A DNA stretch of 64,000 bases, taken from positions 661,001-725,000 of the forward strand of contig NZ_CP014544.1 of NCBI RefSeq assembly GCF_001586255.1. Reading direction: 5' to 3'. The position numbers were made by a program, and so were the translations under genes. Each line of letters starts with the position of its first letter. Position 1 is the stretch's first letter. Positions 1-10,158 of this stretch are shown one piece after another. The stretch is from Zhongshania aliphaticivorans (GTDB taxonomy: Bacteria; Pseudomonadota; Gammaproteobacteria; Pseudomonadales; Spongiibacteraceae). The notes under the pieces are model-generated. The model was not told the DNA's origin. It did no database searches and worked only from the letters and a program-made list of their open reading frames with translations.

Positions 1-1424
1 ACGGCAACGGCGACTTTACCGATGCGTTTAGCTATAACCATAACGCTCATGACCACCTCAGGTGCGGTTTTTTGGGTTCGCACCACTTCCAAGAGTTTCA
101 TAATATTTGCGGGGCTGAAGAAATGTGCGCCGATAACGTCTTGCGGGCGTCCGGTGACATCGGCGATGGTATTAACATCTAAATAAGAGGTGTTAGTGGC
201 AAGGATGCAGTTTGGCTTGCAAACCTCGACGAGTTTGGAAAAGACCGCCTTTTTTACATCCATATTTTCAAAGGTTGCCTCAATCACTAGGTCGGCATCG
301 GCAATGTCAGCGTACTGCAAGCTGGGTTTTATATTGCTAATGGCTTTCGCAAGTTGATCCTGGCTGAGGCGGCCGCGTTTTACAGATTGATTATAGTTAG
401 CCTCAATTTGATCTAGGCCGCGATTGAGATTTTCTTGGGCCGTTTCTATTAATGTTACGGGAAAGCCGGCGCTTGCGAAGCACATGGCAATGCCGCCGCC
501 CATCGTTCCTGCGCCAATGACGGCGACCTTATTAATTGGTCTAGGTGTTACGGATGGCGCAATATCTGGGAGCTTAGTACAGGCCCTTTCGGCAAGAAAA
601 ATATGGCGTAGGGCTGCAGAACCCGCAGAGCTGCGACATTCTAAAAATCGCTCTCTTTCTACCCGCTGGCCCTCATGAATATCGGTTTTTGTGGCGAGCT
701 CAATGAGTTCGAGTATATAAGCTGGCGCCAGTATTCCCGTCGGTTTCAAGGAATTCTTTTTATTTTCAAAGAAGTGTTCGTCTACGGGCGACGCAATCAG
801 TGCGCTGGTAGGCCGAACTTTGGCGCCATTGTCGATAAGTTCCTTGGCGTAGGCGATACCGGATTCTGGTAGTGAGGCTGCAATAATTTGGTCGATTAAA
901 CCGCATTGCAGGGCCTCATCTGCGGAAATTGCCTTACCGCTAGAAATCATCGCAAGTGCTTTTTCAACGCCAATGAGGCGAGGCAATCTTTGGGTGCCGC
1001 CGGAGCCTGGCACCAGTCCAAGTGTGACTTCTGGGAGGCCGAGTTTGGTATTTTGCGCGGCGCATCGGTAATGCGCCGCCATTGCTATTTCAAGGCCGCC
1101 GCCTAAGGCGTTACCGTGTAACGCGGCGATCACTGGTACTGGAAATTCTTCAATTGCAGAAATGACTTCCGGCAGAGTCGGGCCGGTTTGTGGTTTGCCA
1201 AACTCGGTTATATCTGCGCCTGCAATAAAGGTTTTACCCATGCAGTAAATAAGTACGGAGCTTACCTTGTCGGCTTTGGCCCTTGTTAAGGCGCTGATTA
1301 AGCCTTCTCGCACGGCGGCAGATATGGCGTTTATTGGTGGGTTGTTTATTGAGATTAAGCCAATTTTTCCGCGACGTTCATAACATATCGCGGCTGTTAA
1401 TGTATTTGTTGCATTGGTGGACAT
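1..1424 (-). CDS. FadJ-like enoyl-CoA hydratase / 3-hydroxyacyl-CoA dehydrogenase, 3' end outside window
   Basis: An uninterrupted minus-strand frame starts at an ATG at 1424 and is still open at base 1 after 474 codons, so the C-terminus is missing. The N-terminal half is crotonase-like (ADITEFGKP oxyanion region, then GNALGGGLEIAMA). The second half opens an NAD-binding fold with VAVIGAGTMGGGIAM. This is the order in FadJ/MFE-type proteins, which hydrate enoyl-CoA and oxidise the 3-hydroxyacyl-CoA. Divergent pairing with the paa operon suggests it does the PaaF/PaaH steps (2,3-dehydroadipyl-CoA to 3-oxoadipyl-CoA); general beta-oxidation is the alternative. The fusion and frame are seen; substrate is inferred. 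Confidence 0.9.
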   Translation of the reverse strand, partial: MSTNATNTLTAAICYERRGKIGLISINNPPINAISAAVREGLISALTRAKADKVSSVLIYCMGKTFIAGADITEFGKPQTGPTLPEVISAIEEFPVPVIAALHGNALGGGLEIAMAAHYRCAAQNTKLGLPEVTLGLVPGSGGTQRLPRLIGVEKALAMISSGKAISADEALQCGLIDQIIAASLPESGIAYAKELIDNGAKVRPTSALIASPVDEHFFENKKNSLKPTGILAPAYILELIELATKTDIHEGQRVERERFLECRSSAGSAALRHIFLAERACTKLPDIAPSVTPRPINKVAVIGAGTMGGGIAMCFASAGFPVTLIETAQENLNRGLDQIEANYNQSVKRGRLSQDQLAKAISNIKPSLQYADIADADLVIEATFENMDVKKAVFSKLVEVCKPNCILATNTSYLDVNTIADVTGRPQDVIGAHFFSPANIMKLLEVVRTQKTAPEVVMSVMVIAKRIGKVAVA

Positions 1425-1505
1425 TGTTGGGCGCTCCGGTGCTTATGGCTAATTCAGCTTGAGATTGTCTAAAGTGTTACACAAAAAGTAGTTTGAAGCA
1501 TCTAT

Positions 1506-1534
1506 TGTGTATCATATTAATATGTGTATCATAT
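1506..1534. promoter_or_regulatory. Candidate operator between the FadJ-like gene and paaZ
   Basis: The divergent intergenic stretch holds two direct copies of TGTGTATCATAT, at 1506-1517 and 1523-1534, 17 bp apart. Between them lies a perfect 12-bp palindrome, CATATTAATATG, at 1513-1524. A repeat plus dyad between divergent catabolic genes suits a TetR/GntR-type phenylacetyl-CoA-responsive repressor (PaaR/PaaX role). No such regulator is inside the window, so the assignment is inference. Confidence 0.5.
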
Positions 1535-1625
1535 CGAGTAATTAAACCCATGGGTCTCGAAGCAAGTTTCGGGGGTTCTAGTGGGACCTTGTGTTGCAAA
1601 TAAAAACAGCAGTGGAGTCTGGTTT

Positions 1626-3668
1626 ATGAAGCTCAGCAGTTATATTGCCGGTGAATGGCGTGAAGGCGAAAGTAGAGGCGTGGAAACGTTCGACGCTGTA
1701 AGCGGCGAAACCTTGTGTTATGTCTCTAGCGACGGCGTCGATTTTGCGCAGGCATTGCGTTACGGCAGAGAAGTTGGTGGCGCTGCACTGCGGGCCATGA
1801 CCTTTCATGAGCGTGCCGCTGCACTCAAGGCAATGGCTAAGCAGCTAATGGCGGATAAAGAAGATTTTTATGCGTTATCGGCTAAAACCGGTGCAACCCG
1901 TGCCGACAGTTGGGTGGATATAGAAGGTGGTTTAGGCACCGTATTTACCTATGCCAGCCTCGCAACACGTGAACTGCCAAATGATGTAATGACGGTTGAG
2001 GGCGACGTTGAAAACCTATCGCGGGGTGGCAGCTTCCTCGGTCGCCATATTTTAACCTCTAAGCGTGGTGTGTCATTGCACATCAACGCCTTCAATTTTC
2101 CGTGCTGGGGTATGCTCGAGAAAATCGCGCCTAGCCTGATTGCCGGTGTTCCCGTTATTGTGAAGCCCGCCAGCCCTAATGCCTTTCTTGCCCAAGCGAT
2201 GGTTAAGGCGATTGTTGATGGTGGGTTCCTGCCCGAAGGCGCTATACAGCTTATCTGCGGTTCCGTTGGCGATCTCTTTGAACACCTCAATGAACAAGAT
2301 TTAGTCACCTTTACAGGCTCTGCCAGTACCGGCCGCAAGTTGCGGACTCACCCAAATATTGTCGCAAACTCAATTCCCTTTACGATGGAAGCAGACTCCC
2401 TAAATTGCGCCATTCTGGGTAAGACGGTAGCAAAGGACGATCCCGAGTTTGACCTGTTCGTTAAAGAAGTTGTTAAAGAGATGACGGTTAAGGCCGGTCA
2501 GAAATGCACGGCTATTCGTCGAATTGTGGTGCCACGCGCCTTAATGGGCGATGTTATCGAGGCGCTAAGTGCGCGGCTAGACAAAATCACTGTTGGTAAT
2601 CCGAGTGATGAAAGTGTTCGCATGGGCGCCTTGGTAAGCAAGAGTCAGGTTGAGGATGTGCGTAGTCAGGTAGCACGTCTTACTGAAGAATGTGAGCTTG
2701 TCTACGGCGGTGGCGACTGTCTAGATTTAGTGGGTGCAGATAATAAAGTCGGCGCCTTTTTCCCAAAAACTCTTCTCAAATGCGATAAGCCTTTTGAGAA
2801 AATGTTAGTGCACGAGATCGAGGCTTTTGGTCCGGTAAGTACCGTAATGCCCTACGACAGCATTGACGATGCAATTCGCATTGCGCAGCTCGGCAAAGGT
2901 AGTTTAGTCGCTTCAGTGGTTACTTTCGACAATGCCGAAGCGCGCGAGTTGGTGCTGGCAGCAGCAGCTTGGCATGGCCGAATTCATATTCTTAACCGCG
3001 ATTGCGCTAAAGAATCTACCGGTCATGGTTCACCGCTCGCGATGTTGGTTCATGGTGGGCCTGGTCGTGCTGGTGGTGGCGAAGAACTCGGTGGCTTGCG
3101 CGCGGTTAAGCATTATATGCAGCGCACTGCGTTGCAGGGTTCTCCTAATATGCTGTCTGCTATTACCTCTGAATATCATCGCGGTGGGGTGGTAGAGAGT
3201 GATGGCGTTCACCCGTTCAAAAAATACTTTGAAGATCTACAAATTGGCGAAACGCTAATAACCCACCGCCGCACAGTGACTGAAGCCGATATCGTGAATT
3301 TCGGCTGTGTTAGTGGCGATCATTTCTATGCTCATTTTGACGAAATTGCCGCCAAAGACTCCTTCTTTGGCAAGCGCGTGGCGCATGGCTATTTTGTGAT
3401 TTCTGCGGCTGCCGGTATGTTTGTTGAGCCTTCACAAGGCCCTGTTATTGCAAACTATGGCTTAGATAATTTGCGCTTTATCGAGCCCGTGGGCATCGGC
3501 GATACCATCCGCGCCAAACTGACCGTTAAGAAGAAGATCAAGAAAACACCCCGCGGCGATGAGAAAGCTAACGGTGTTGTTGCGTGGGCTATCGAGGTCA
3601 CCAATCAGCACGATGTTGCAGTTGCTATTTACGACATTCTGACACTGGTTGAACGCCGCGAAGTTTGA
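1626..3668 (+). CDS. paaZ: Bifunctional aldehyde dehydrogenase / enoyl-CoA hydratase of phenylacetate ring opening
   Basis: The 680-residue product matches the usual PaaZ length. The N-terminal ~520 residues are an aldehyde dehydrogenase with the catalytic cysteine in [11 protein letters not shown] and general-base glutamate in TMEADSLN. The C-terminal ~150 residues are a MaoC-type hydratase ([11 protein letters not shown]). PaaZ hydrolyses oxepin-CoA and oxidises the resulting semialdehyde to 3-oxo-5,6-dehydrosuberyl-CoA in the cytoplasm. The ATG at 1626 has GGAG eight bases upstream and gives the canonical N-terminus, so it is preferred over an in-frame start at 1581. It is the first gene of the right-running paa operon. 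Confidence 0.95.
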   Translation: MKLSSYIAGEWREGESRGVETFDAVSGETLCYVSSDGVDFAQALRYGREVGGAALRAMTFHERAAALKAMAKQLMADKEDFYALSAKTGATRADSWVDIEGGLGTVFTYASLATRELPNDVMTVEGDVENLSRGGSFLGRHILTSKRGVSLHINAFNFPCWGMLEKIAPSLIAGVPVIVKPASPNAFLAQAMVKAIVDGGFLPEGAIQLICGSVGDLFEHLNEQDLVTFTGSASTGRKLRTHPNIVANSIPFTMEADSLNCAILGKTVAKDDPEFDLFVKEVVKEMTVKAGQKCTAIRRIVVPRALMGDVIEALSARLDKITVGNPSDESVRMGALVSKSQVEDVRSQVARLTEECELVYGGGDCLDLVGADNKVGAFFPKTLLKCDKPFEKMLVHEIEAFGPVSTVMPYDSIDDAIRIAQLGKGSLVASVVTFDNAEARELVLAAAAWHGRIHILNRDCAKESTGHGSPLAMLVHGGPGRAGGGEELGGLRAVKHYMQRTALQGSPNMLSAITSEYHRGGVVESDGVHPFKKYFEDLQIGETLITHRRTVTEADIVNFGCVSGDHFYAHFDEIAAKDSFFGKRVAHGYFVISAAAGMFVEPSQGPVIANYGLDNLRFIEPVGIGDTIRAKLTVKKKIKKTPRGDEKANGVVAWAIEVTNQHDVAVAIYDILTLVERREV

Positions 3669-3683
3669 GCGAGGAGAATTGTT

Positions 3684-4475
3684 ATGAATTACGAAAATAT
3701 CGAATTCACGGTAGAAGATGGCGTTGCCTTGCTGCGCCTTAATCGACCCGACTCATTGAATAGTTTTACGGCGGAAATGCATGGCGAGGTGCGCAAAGTA
3801 CTGAGCCAAGCGGCAGAAGACAAACTTGTTCGCTGTGTTGTTATTACCGGAAATGGTCGCGGATTTTGCGCCGGGCAAGACTTAAATGACCGTGCCGTTG
3901 CACCTAGCGACACCATGCCCGATCTGGGTGATTCAGTAGAGAATTACTATAACCCTTTAATCCGTTTAATTGCCCACATGGAAAAGCCCGTTATTTGTGC
4001 GGTTAATGGCGTCGCCGCCGGTGCGGGCGCAAATATCGCCTTAGCCTGCGATATTGTTATCGCCGGTCGCAAGGCAAGTTTCATTGAGTCCTTTGCAAAG
4101 CTAGGTCTAATTCCTGATTCAGGTGGTACGTGGATGCTACCGCGTCTGGTCGGCATGGCAAGGGCCAGAGGCCTCGCGATGCTTGGGCCTAAGGTGTCTG
4201 CTGAACAGGCCGCAGATTGGGGAATGATTTGGCAAGTTGTTGACGACGAAGTCCTGATGGACACCGTGTTAGCACTGGCGAAGCAGATGGCGACTCAGCC
4301 AACACGGGGTTTTGCCTTTACTAAGAAGGCCTTCCTATCGTCAGCCACCAATAGCCTTGATGAGCAGCTCGAGGTAGAGAAGGAGCTGATGCGCAGCGCT
4401 GGTAAAACATACGACTACAAAGAGGGCGTCTTTGCCTTTATAGAAAAGCGCAATCCTGAATTTCGTGGTGAATAA
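3684..4475 (+). CDS. paaG: 1,2-epoxyphenylacetyl-CoA isomerase
   Basis: A 263-residue crotonase-fold protein lying 15 bases after paaZ with a strong AGGAGA ribosome site. GRGFCAGQDLNDR, KPVICAVNGVAAGAGA, KLGLIPDSGGTW and WGMIWQVVDDE closely follow the E. coli PaaG sequence as I know it. PaaG converts ring-1,2-epoxyphenylacetyl-CoA to oxepin-CoA, the substrate of PaaZ, and also isomerises a later double bond. The aspartate of the PDSGG segment is the expected catalytic residue. The alternative, PaaF hydratase, fits less well because of the GLIPDSGGTW motif. Confidence 0.93.
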   Translation: MNYENIEFTVEDGVALLRLNRPDSLNSFTAEMHGEVRKVLSQAAEDKLVRCVVITGNGRGFCAGQDLNDRAVAPSDTMPDLGDSVENYYNPLIRLIAHMEKPVICAVNGVAAGAGANIALACDIVIAGRKASFIESFAKLGLIPDSGGTWMLPRLVGMARARGLAMLGPKVSAEQAADWGMIWQVVDDEVLMDTVLALAKQMATQPTRGFAFTKKAFLSSATNSLDEQLEVEKELMRSAGKTYDYKEGVFAFIEKRNPEFRGE

Positions 4476-4548
4476 TCTATCTAGTAGCGACGCTGGCGCT
4501 GTAAGAATTACAAGAGTGTAAGCGCGATTAAGGGTTTAGGAGAAGAAA

Positions 4549-5763
4549 TTGAAAAGCTTGAGAGATGTTTTTATTTGTGACGCCCAGCGTACGCCAATTG
4601 GCCGTTACGGTGGCGCGTTAGCGCCAGTGCGCGGGGATGATCTCGGTGCAGTGCCAATGCGGGCTTTAATAGCGCGAAACCCAGGCGTTGATTGGTCGAA
4701 GGTAGATGACGTTTTTTACGGCTGCGCGAACCAAGCTGGTGAAGATAATCGGAATGTGGCGCGGATGTCGGCGCTACTTGCGGGCTTGCCGGTCGACGTG
4801 CCTGGTGTGACCCTTAATCGTCTGTGTGGGTCTGGAATGGATGCGGTGGGTAACGCGGCGCGGGCAATAAAAACAGGTGAAGCAGAGCTTGTCATTGCTG
4901 GCGGTGTCGAGTCGATGTCCCGCGCTCCTTTCGTTGTTTCAAAGACCGATTCTGCCTTTGGCCGTAATAGCCAAATGTTTGATACCACCTTGGGGTGGCG
5001 CTTTATTAATAAAGCAATGAGGGCCCAGTACGGCGTGGACTCCATGCCCGAAACCGCAGAAAACGTTGCGGCAGATTTTAATATTAGCAGGGAAGATCAA
5101 GACAAGTTTGCCTATGTGTCGCAACAGCGTACGGCGGCTGCGCAAGCGCGGGGTCGTTTCGACTGTGAAATTGCTGCGGTGAGCATTCCGCGTCGCAAAG
5201 GTGAGCCGCTAATTATTGACCGCGACGAGCACCCCCGTGCTGAAACCACCCTTGAAGGCCTAGCGAAATTACCAACGCCCTTTCGACAGGACGGAACAGT
5301 AACGGCAGGTAACTCCTCGGGTCTTAACGACGGCGCCTGCGCCTTATTGTTAGCGTCGGAAAAGGCAGCTAGTCGTTACGGTTTAACACCAAAAGCCAAA
5401 GTGCTGGGCATGGCTGCAAGTGGTTTGGCACCAAGAATTATGGGCTACGGACCAGTAGAGGCAAGCCGTAAGGTTTTGGAGCAGACCGGTTTAACAATTG
5501 CTGACATGGATGTTATTGAACTAAATGAGGCATTTGCGGCGCAAGGCCTAGCAGTATTGAGAGCATTAAATATCGCCGAAGACGACGCGCGTGTTAACCC
5601 AAATGGCGGCGCCATAGCGCTAGGTCATCCATTAGGAATGAGCGGGGCGCGCTTGGTCACTACGGCTGTTTATGAATTGATCGAACGTAAAAAGCGCTAT
5701 GCACTTTGCACTATGTGTATCGGCGTAGGCCAAGGTATTGCCATTGTAATCGAGCGTGTTTAA
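4549..5763 (+). CDS. paaJ: 3-oxoadipyl-CoA / 3-oxo-5,6-dehydrosuberyl-CoA thiolase
   Basis: A 404-residue thiolase. The acylated cysteine is in [10 protein letters not shown], the histidine in [17 protein letters not shown] and the second cysteine in [10 protein letters not shown], completing the thiolase active site. PaaJ splits the ring-opened beta-keto-CoA intermediates to acetyl-CoA and shorter acyl-CoAs, ending in succinyl-CoA. Translation appears to begin at a TTG at 4549, preceded by AGGAGAAG; no ATG or GTG lies near the expected N-terminus ([15 protein letters not shown]). The unusual start could limit expression. It sits between paaG and paaA in one direction. Confidence 0.93.
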   Translation: MKSLRDVFICDAQRTPIGRYGGALAPVRGDDLGAVPMRALIARNPGVDWSKVDDVFYGCANQAGEDNRNVARMSALLAGLPVDVPGVTLNRLCGSGMDAVGNAARAIKTGEAELVIAGGVESMSRAPFVVSKTDSAFGRNSQMFDTTLGWRFINKAMRAQYGVDSMPETAENVAADFNISREDQDKFAYVSQQRTAAAQARGRFDCEIAAVSIPRRKGEPLIIDRDEHPRAETTLEGLAKLPTPFRQDGTVTAGNSSGLNDGACALLLASEKAASRYGLTPKAKVLGMAASGLAPRIMGYGPVEASRKVLEQTGLTIADMDVIELNEAFAAQGLAVLRALNIAEDDARVNPNGGAIALGHPLGMSGARLVTTAVYELIERKKRYALCTMCIGVGQGIAIVIERV

Positions 5764-5784
5764 GGAATTAAAAGGAGTACTAAA

Positions 5785-6756
5785 ATGATCCAGTTTGATT
5801 CAAAAGAACTCTCCTCAAGTGAGTTAGAAGGTTTGAATGCGCATTTTCAAGAGCGTATTGATGCGGAAGAAAAAATAGAACCAAAAGATTGGATGCCGGA
5901 GAAGTATCGCAAAAATCTGATTCGCCAGATCTCTCAGCATGCCCATTCAGAAGTGATCGGCATGCAACCGGAGGGTAATTGGATTACTCGCGCGCCAACA
6001 TTGCACCGCAAAGCCGTTTTGCTTGCAAAGGTACAAGACGAAGCGGGTCATGGCCTTTACCTTTATAGTTCAGCGGAAACCATGGGTATAACGCGTGAGG
6101 AGCTAATTGAATCGCTTCACGATGGCTCGGCTAAATACGCGCAAATTTTTAACTATCCAACATTAAGTTGGGCAGATATGGGCGCGATTGGCTGGCTGGT
6201 AGATGGTGCAGCAATCGTTAACCAGGTTTCGCTACAGCGCACGTCTTATGGTCCTTATGCACGGAGCATGGTACGAATTTGCAAAGAAGAAAGTTTTCAT
6301 CAGCGTCAGGGTTACCACATCCTCATGACGTTAATGGAGGGCTCTGCCGAGCAAAAGGCCATGGCTCAAGACGCCGTTAACCGTTTTTGGTGGCCATCAT
6401 TAATGATGTTCGGCCCACACGACGCAGCTTCTGCGCACTCTGCACAATCCATGAAATGGAAGGTAAAGCGCCAAACAAACGATGAGCTACGTCAGAAGTT
6501 TGTCGATCAAAGTGTGGAGCAGGCTAAGGCAATCGGGCTCACTCTGCCAGACCCAGATTTAGTATGGAATGAAGAGCGTGGTCATTTTGATTTTGGCGAA
6601 ATCGACTGGGCGGAGTTTGATCGCGTCGTTAGCGGCAGCGGCCATTGTAATCGCGAGCGAGTTGCTCATCACCGTCGAGCGCACGATGAGGGGTCTTGGG
6701 TTAGAGATGCAATCTGTGCATACGAAGAAAAAAAGCGCAGCCGAGAAGTTGCATAA
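5785..6756 (+). CDS. paaA: Phenylacetyl-CoA 1,2-epoxidase catalytic subunit
   Basis: A 323-residue ferritin-like di-iron protein. Iron ligands are visible in [23 protein letters not shown] and [11 protein letters not shown], the expected Glu and Glu-X-X-His pairs. PaaA is the oxygenase alpha subunit of PaaABCE, which epoxidises the ring of phenylacetyl-CoA with O2 and NADPH-derived electrons. An AAGGAG site precedes the ATG. It heads the subunit block paaABCDE in the canonical order, and the length is typical. No anomaly seen. Confidence 0.96.
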   Translation: MIQFDSKELSSSELEGLNAHFQERIDAEEKIEPKDWMPEKYRKNLIRQISQHAHSEVIGMQPEGNWITRAPTLHRKAVLLAKVQDEAGHGLYLYSSAETMGITREELIESLHDGSAKYAQIFNYPTLSWADMGAIGWLVDGAAIVNQVSLQRTSYGPYARSMVRICKEESFHQRQGYHILMTLMEGSAEQKAMAQDAVNRFWWPSLMMFGPHDAASAHSAQSMKWKVKRQTNDELRQKFVDQSVEQAKAIGLTLPDPDLVWNEERGHFDFGEIDWAEFDRVVSGSGHCNRERVAHHRRAHDEGSWVRDAICAYEEKKRSREVA

Positions 6757-6766
6757 GGAGAAAATC

Positions 6767-7057
6767 ATGACTGACAACGTAAATATGAAGTTATACGAAG
6801 TGTTCCTTCGCTCTCGTCGCGGGCTAGACCATAAGCATGTCGGCAGCCTGCATGCTGAAGATCAGGAGCAGGCGTTGGAATATGCGCGAGACGTTTATAC
6901 ACGACGCAGCGAAGGCGTGAGCATCTGGGTGGTTAAGTCATCGGATATTTGTGCGTCACAAGAAAGTGATTGCGAGAGCTTCTACGACCCGCTTGATGAC
7001 AAGCCGTATCGGCACGCTACCCATTATAAGCTTCCTGATGAAGTGAACAGCATGTGA
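6767..7057 (+). CDS. paaB: Phenylacetyl-CoA epoxidase subunit B
   Basis: A 96-residue protein starting at the ATG at 6767, seven bases after AAGGAG. YEVFLRSRRGLDHKHVGSLH and the later IWVVKS are characteristic of PaaB, a small subunit that bridges PaaA/PaaC heterodimers in the multicomponent epoxidase. A longer in-frame extension back into paaA is rejected because the ribosome site and family length both support 6767. It begins 11 bases after paaA ends, so translation is probably coupled. Confidence 0.95.
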   Translation: MTDNVNMKLYEVFLRSRRGLDHKHVGSLHAEDQEQALEYARDVYTRRSEGVSIWVVKSSDICASQESDCESFYDPLDDKPYRHATHYKLPDEVNSM

Positions 7058-7065
7058 GGTCGGCA

Positions 7066-7833
7066 ATGAAAGAACGAGATATAGATCAAGCAATAAGCGT
7101 GTATGCACTTCGACTTGGCGATGACGCCTTGGTATTGGGGCACCGTTTAAGCGAGTGGTGTAGCAATGGCCCATTTTTAGAAGAAGATTTAGCGCTAACG
7201 AATGTTGCCCTAGATTATGTGGGGCGAGCGCGTAATTTTTTAAATTATGCCGCGCAATTGCGTGGTAACGGCAGTACCGAGGACTCACTAGCCTACCAGC
7301 GAGATTGTCGTGATTTCACCAATTTGCTGATGCATGAGCTACCGCGTGGTGATTTCGCGTTTACGCTGGCTCGGCAATATTTGTTGGATGAGTACGAGGC
7401 CTTATTTCTTGCTGAGTTGCTTAATTCAAAAGACAGTGATCTTGCTGGTATTGCTGCTAAGTCGGCAAAAGAGACAAGTTATCATCTGCGTCGTAGTCGC
7501 GAGTGGATGTTGCGCTTAGGGGACGGCACAGACGAAAGTCGTCGTCGCTTGCAGGCGGCCTTAGATGAGTTGACGGGCTATACCACCGAGTTGTTCGAGA
7601 TGGACGATCTTGAGCGTGACTTGTGTGAAATTGGCGTTGCCGTTGATCGCAGTACCTTATTTGACCGTTGGTTTAGTTCGGTATCGACAACTTTTGCTGA
7701 AGCGAATGTGACTTTGCCACCGGCAAGTTGGGCAGTTAAAGGTGGGCGTATTGGCTTCCATACCGAGCACCTAGGGCATTTGTTAGCTGAATTGCAATAT
7801 GTGCAGCGTGCCTATCCTGGCTGTCGTTGGTAG
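7066..7833 (+). CDS. paaC: Phenylacetyl-CoA epoxidase structural subunit
   Basis: A 255-residue ferritin-fold protein. ALRLGDDALVLGHRLSEW, NVALDYVGRARNFLNYA and the C-terminal GFHTEHLGHLLAE are typical PaaC segments. PaaC is the paralogous partner of PaaA that has lost catalytic iron but is needed for the stable heterotetramer. The ATG at 7066 is chosen over an upstream in-frame ATG at 7054 because the latter overlaps the paaB stop and GAGG lies at the right distance from 7066. Confidence 0.94.
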   Translation: MKERDIDQAISVYALRLGDDALVLGHRLSEWCSNGPFLEEDLALTNVALDYVGRARNFLNYAAQLRGNGSTEDSLAYQRDCRDFTNLLMHELPRGDFAFTLARQYLLDEYEALFLAELLNSKDSDLAGIAAKSAKETSYHLRRSREWMLRLGDGTDESRRRLQAALDELTGYTTELFEMDDLERDLCEIGVAVDRSTLFDRWFSSVSTTFAEANVTLPPASWAVKGGRIGFHTEHLGHLLAELQYVQRAYPGCRW

Positions 7834-7850
7834 AGCCTGGGAATAACGCC

Positions 7851-8372
7851 ATGAAAGACAGCAAGCTTATTCCGCTTTTGCCATTGGAGGAGTACCAGCG
7901 TCGCAGGCGACGACGTGAGTCTGATATTCCAGAAATATGGGATCTGTTAGACGCAGTAAAAGACCCTGAGATACCTGTTCTTAGTATTTGGGATCTCGGT
8001 GTATTACAAGATATAAAAAAAGTGGGCGAGGAATTACTCGTAACGATCACCCCGACCTATTCTGGTTGCCCCGCTGTTGATGTAATGAAGGAAGATATTC
8101 TCATTGCATTGCAAAAGTCGGGGTACGTGAATGGTCGGGTTGAGTCTAAGCTGTCGCCAGCCTGGACAACTGCATGGATGTCGTCTGAGGGGCGTAAAAA
8201 ATTGCAGGATTACGGAATTGCGCCCAGTAAAAATTCGAATATAGGAATTCAATGCCCACACTGTAATTCAATGGATGTGGCGGTAATAAGTGAGTTTGGT
8301 TCTACATCATGTAAGTCACTTTACCGTTGCAAGGCCTGCAGTGAAGCATTTGATTATTTTAAAAATATTTAG
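7851..8372 (+). CDS. paaD: Phenylacetate epoxidase assembly protein, DUF59/MIP18 type
   Basis: A 173-residue protein. The N-terminal part is DUF59-like (WDLLDAVKDPEIPVLSIWDLG, TPTYSGCPAVDVM), the family implicated in iron-sulfur or metal-centre maturation. The C-terminus adds two CxxC knuckles (CPHC and CKAC), as expected for PaaD. It is required for epoxidase function but is not a stable subunit; a role in loading or repairing metal centres is the accepted inference. The ATG at 7851 is preferred over an in-frame TTG at 7827 inside the end of paaC. Confidence 0.93.
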   Translation: MKDSKLIPLLPLEEYQRRRRRRESDIPEIWDLLDAVKDPEIPVLSIWDLGVLQDIKKVGEELLVTITPTYSGCPAVDVMKEDILIALQKSGYVNGRVESKLSPAWTTAWMSSEGRKKLQDYGIAPSKNSNIGIQCPHCNSMDVAVISEFGSTSCKSLYRCKACSEAFDYFKNI

Positions 8373-8402
8373 CTACTTTAGCTTATTTGAGGGTATTGGG
8401 GC

Positions 8403-9494
8403 ATGAAGGCCAATTATTTCCATCCGCTTACCGTTTCGCGCAGTACAAAAGAAACCGATGACGCCGTAGTGCTGAGTTTTGAGGTCCCTTCAGAGCTTGC
8501 TGCCACATTTACATACCGCCCAGGTCAATACTTAACTCTGCGCGCTGAAATCGACGGAGAGCCTATACAGCGCTCTTATTCAATATGCTCGGGTATAAAC
8601 GATAAAAGTATGAAAATCGCTATTAAGCGAGTTGAAGGCGGAAAATTTTCTAACTTTGCTAATGACCAGCTTGCGGAGGGCACAACGCTAGAAATTATGC
8701 CGCCGCAGGGTAGTTTTAGTGTGGCCCTAGATCCAGCGAAAGCGAGCAATTATCTTTTTATTGCGTCTGGGAGTGGTATTACCCCGGTGTTGTCGAATAT
8801 TAAGTCGGTACTAGAAGTAGAGCCTGAAAGCCGAGTTACGCTTTTGTACGGTAATCAGCGCACGAACACCATGATGTTTCGCACCGCGCTAAGCTTCCTG
8901 AAAAATCGGTTTATGACCCGCTTTCACTGGGTGAATATATTGAGTCGTGAAGATCAAGGTGTCGATCTGCTTAACGGCCGTCTTGATAACGCCAAAGGCG
9001 CGGCCTTAAGCAAACGCTTACTGCCACTTGGTCAGTTCGATAGTTATTATATTTGTGGTCCAGAGTCGATGATCTCTGAGGTGTCTAGGGGGCTGCGTGG
9101 TTTTGGCGTTGCAGACGATAATATTCACTTTGAACTATTTGGCTCTTCGGCCGAAGATGCCGATACAGTGGTTAAAAAGCATCACGCTCGGGCTAAAACC
9201 TATGCGGGTAAAACCAGTGAGGTGACGATCATTGCCGACGGTCGGGCTAGTAGCTTTGACCTTGCTGCTGACGGCGAGAATATATTAGATGCCGGTATGA
9301 ATAACGGAATAGACCTGCCATACAGTTGCAAGGGTGGGGTTTGCTCCACCTGCAAAGCGCATCTTGTAGAGGGCGAGGTAGATCAAGATATTACCCATGG
9401 TCTAGATGCGTCAGATGTTGAGCGTGGCTTTATTCTTACCTGCCAGGCGCATCCAATAAGCGACAGGGTGGTTGTTAGCTTTGACGAGAAATAA
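8403..9494 (+). CDS. paaE: Phenylacetyl-CoA epoxidase reductase
   Basis: A 363-residue ferredoxin reductase of the FAD/NAD(P)/2Fe-2S type. In order it has an FAD site (RSYSICSG, about residue 58), a nucleotide site (FIASGSGITPVLS, then YYICGPESMI) and a plant-type 2Fe-2S domain with CKGGVCSTCKAH and a distal TCQAHP cysteine. PaaE passes electrons from NADPH to the PaaA di-iron centre. It closes the paaABCDE block and a hairpin with T-run follows. Confidence 0.95.
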   Translation: MKANYFHPLTVSRSTKETDDAVVLSFEVPSELAATFTYRPGQYLTLRAEIDGEPIQRSYSICSGINDKSMKIAIKRVEGGKFSNFANDQLAEGTTLEIMPPQGSFSVALDPAKASNYLFIASGSGITPVLSNIKSVLEVEPESRVTLLYGNQRTNTMMFRTALSFLKNRFMTRFHWVNILSREDQGVDLLNGRLDNAKGAALSKRLLPLGQFDSYYICGPESMISEVSRGLRGFGVADDNIHFELFGSSAEDADTVVKKHHARAKTYAGKTSEVTIIADGRASSFDLAADGENILDAGMNNGIDLPYSCKGGVCSTCKAHLVEGEVDQDITHGLDASDVERGFILTCQAHPISDRVVVSFDEK

Positions 9495-9552
9495 TTAAGT
9501 TCGCGACGCCCAAATGGGGCTAGTCGCTATTTCGATTATTAGACCGATATTG

Positions 9553-9593
9553 GGCGCATCACCTTTTTAAGTATTGGGTCATGCGCCTTTTTT
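9553..9593 (+). terminator. Possible intrinsic terminator after paaE
   Basis: GGCGCAT at 9553-9559 pairs with ATGCGCC at 9581-9587 and is followed directly by TTTTTT. The 21-base loop is long, so termination may be partial, letting some transcription reach paaI. Confidence 0.5.
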
Positions 9594-9617
9594 ATTTAAG
9601 GCTATTGGGGATTGTTA

Positions 9618-10118
9618 ATGCAAAGTACCGTTGAATTATCGCCACAACAGTTAGCAGAATCTTGTGCGGCGCTAATGTATGAGCGCGATTTAGCAACGCG
9701 CGCGCTGGGAATGGTGATAGACACGATAGTACCTGGCGAAGCAGTGCTCAGTATGATCGTTAGCGATGTGATGATACAGGGCCACGATAGCTGTCATGGC
9801 GGGTATATTTTTACACTCGCCGACTCAGCGTTTGCGTTTGCCTGTAATACTTATAATGCAGTGACTGTTGGGCAAGCTTGCACAATCGACTATATTGCAC
9901 CGGCTAAACTTGGGGATCGATTAACTGCTACAGCAAAGGAGCTATCACGGGGCAAGCGGACAGGGGTATACGATGTCAGTATTGTAAATCAGCGAGCCGA
10001 GCTGCTAGCAACATTCCGTGGGCGCTCCTATCAAGTACAGGGTGTATTGATGGACGGGCGCGAATTGCAAAGCAAAGCCGCTGAGTACCTAGCCAAGGCC
10101 CAGCTAAAGCCTAGTTAA
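9618..10118 (+). CDS. paaI: Hotdog-fold phenylacetyl-CoA thioesterase
   Basis: A 166-residue hotdog thioesterase. HDSCHGGYIFTLADSAFAFACN matches the PaaI catalytic helix region, with the aspartate of LADSAFA as active-site residue. PaaI hydrolyses phenylacetyl-CoA and ring-hydroxylated derivatives, releasing CoA trapped in dead-end intermediates. The ATG at 9618 is preferred over the in-frame TTG two codons earlier. It follows the epoxidase block and ends 97 bases before the Rrf2 regulator. Confidence 0.92.
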   Translation: MQSTVELSPQQLAESCAALMYERDLATRALGMVIDTIVPGEAVLSMIVSDVMIQGHDSCHGGYIFTLADSAFAFACNTYNAVTVGQACTIDYIAPAKLGDRLTATAKELSRGKRTGVYDVSIVNQRAELLATFRGRSYQVQGVLMDGRELQSKAAEYLAKAQLKPS

Positions 10119-10158
10119 GGCGGAATAAGATGCTATACAGAAAAATAGCGCGCTTCAC

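Noticed and set aside
424-1106. Plus-strand frames opposite the left-edge gene
   Set aside because: They are shadows of the open minus-strand FadJ-like frame, which has clear motifs and runs to base 1.
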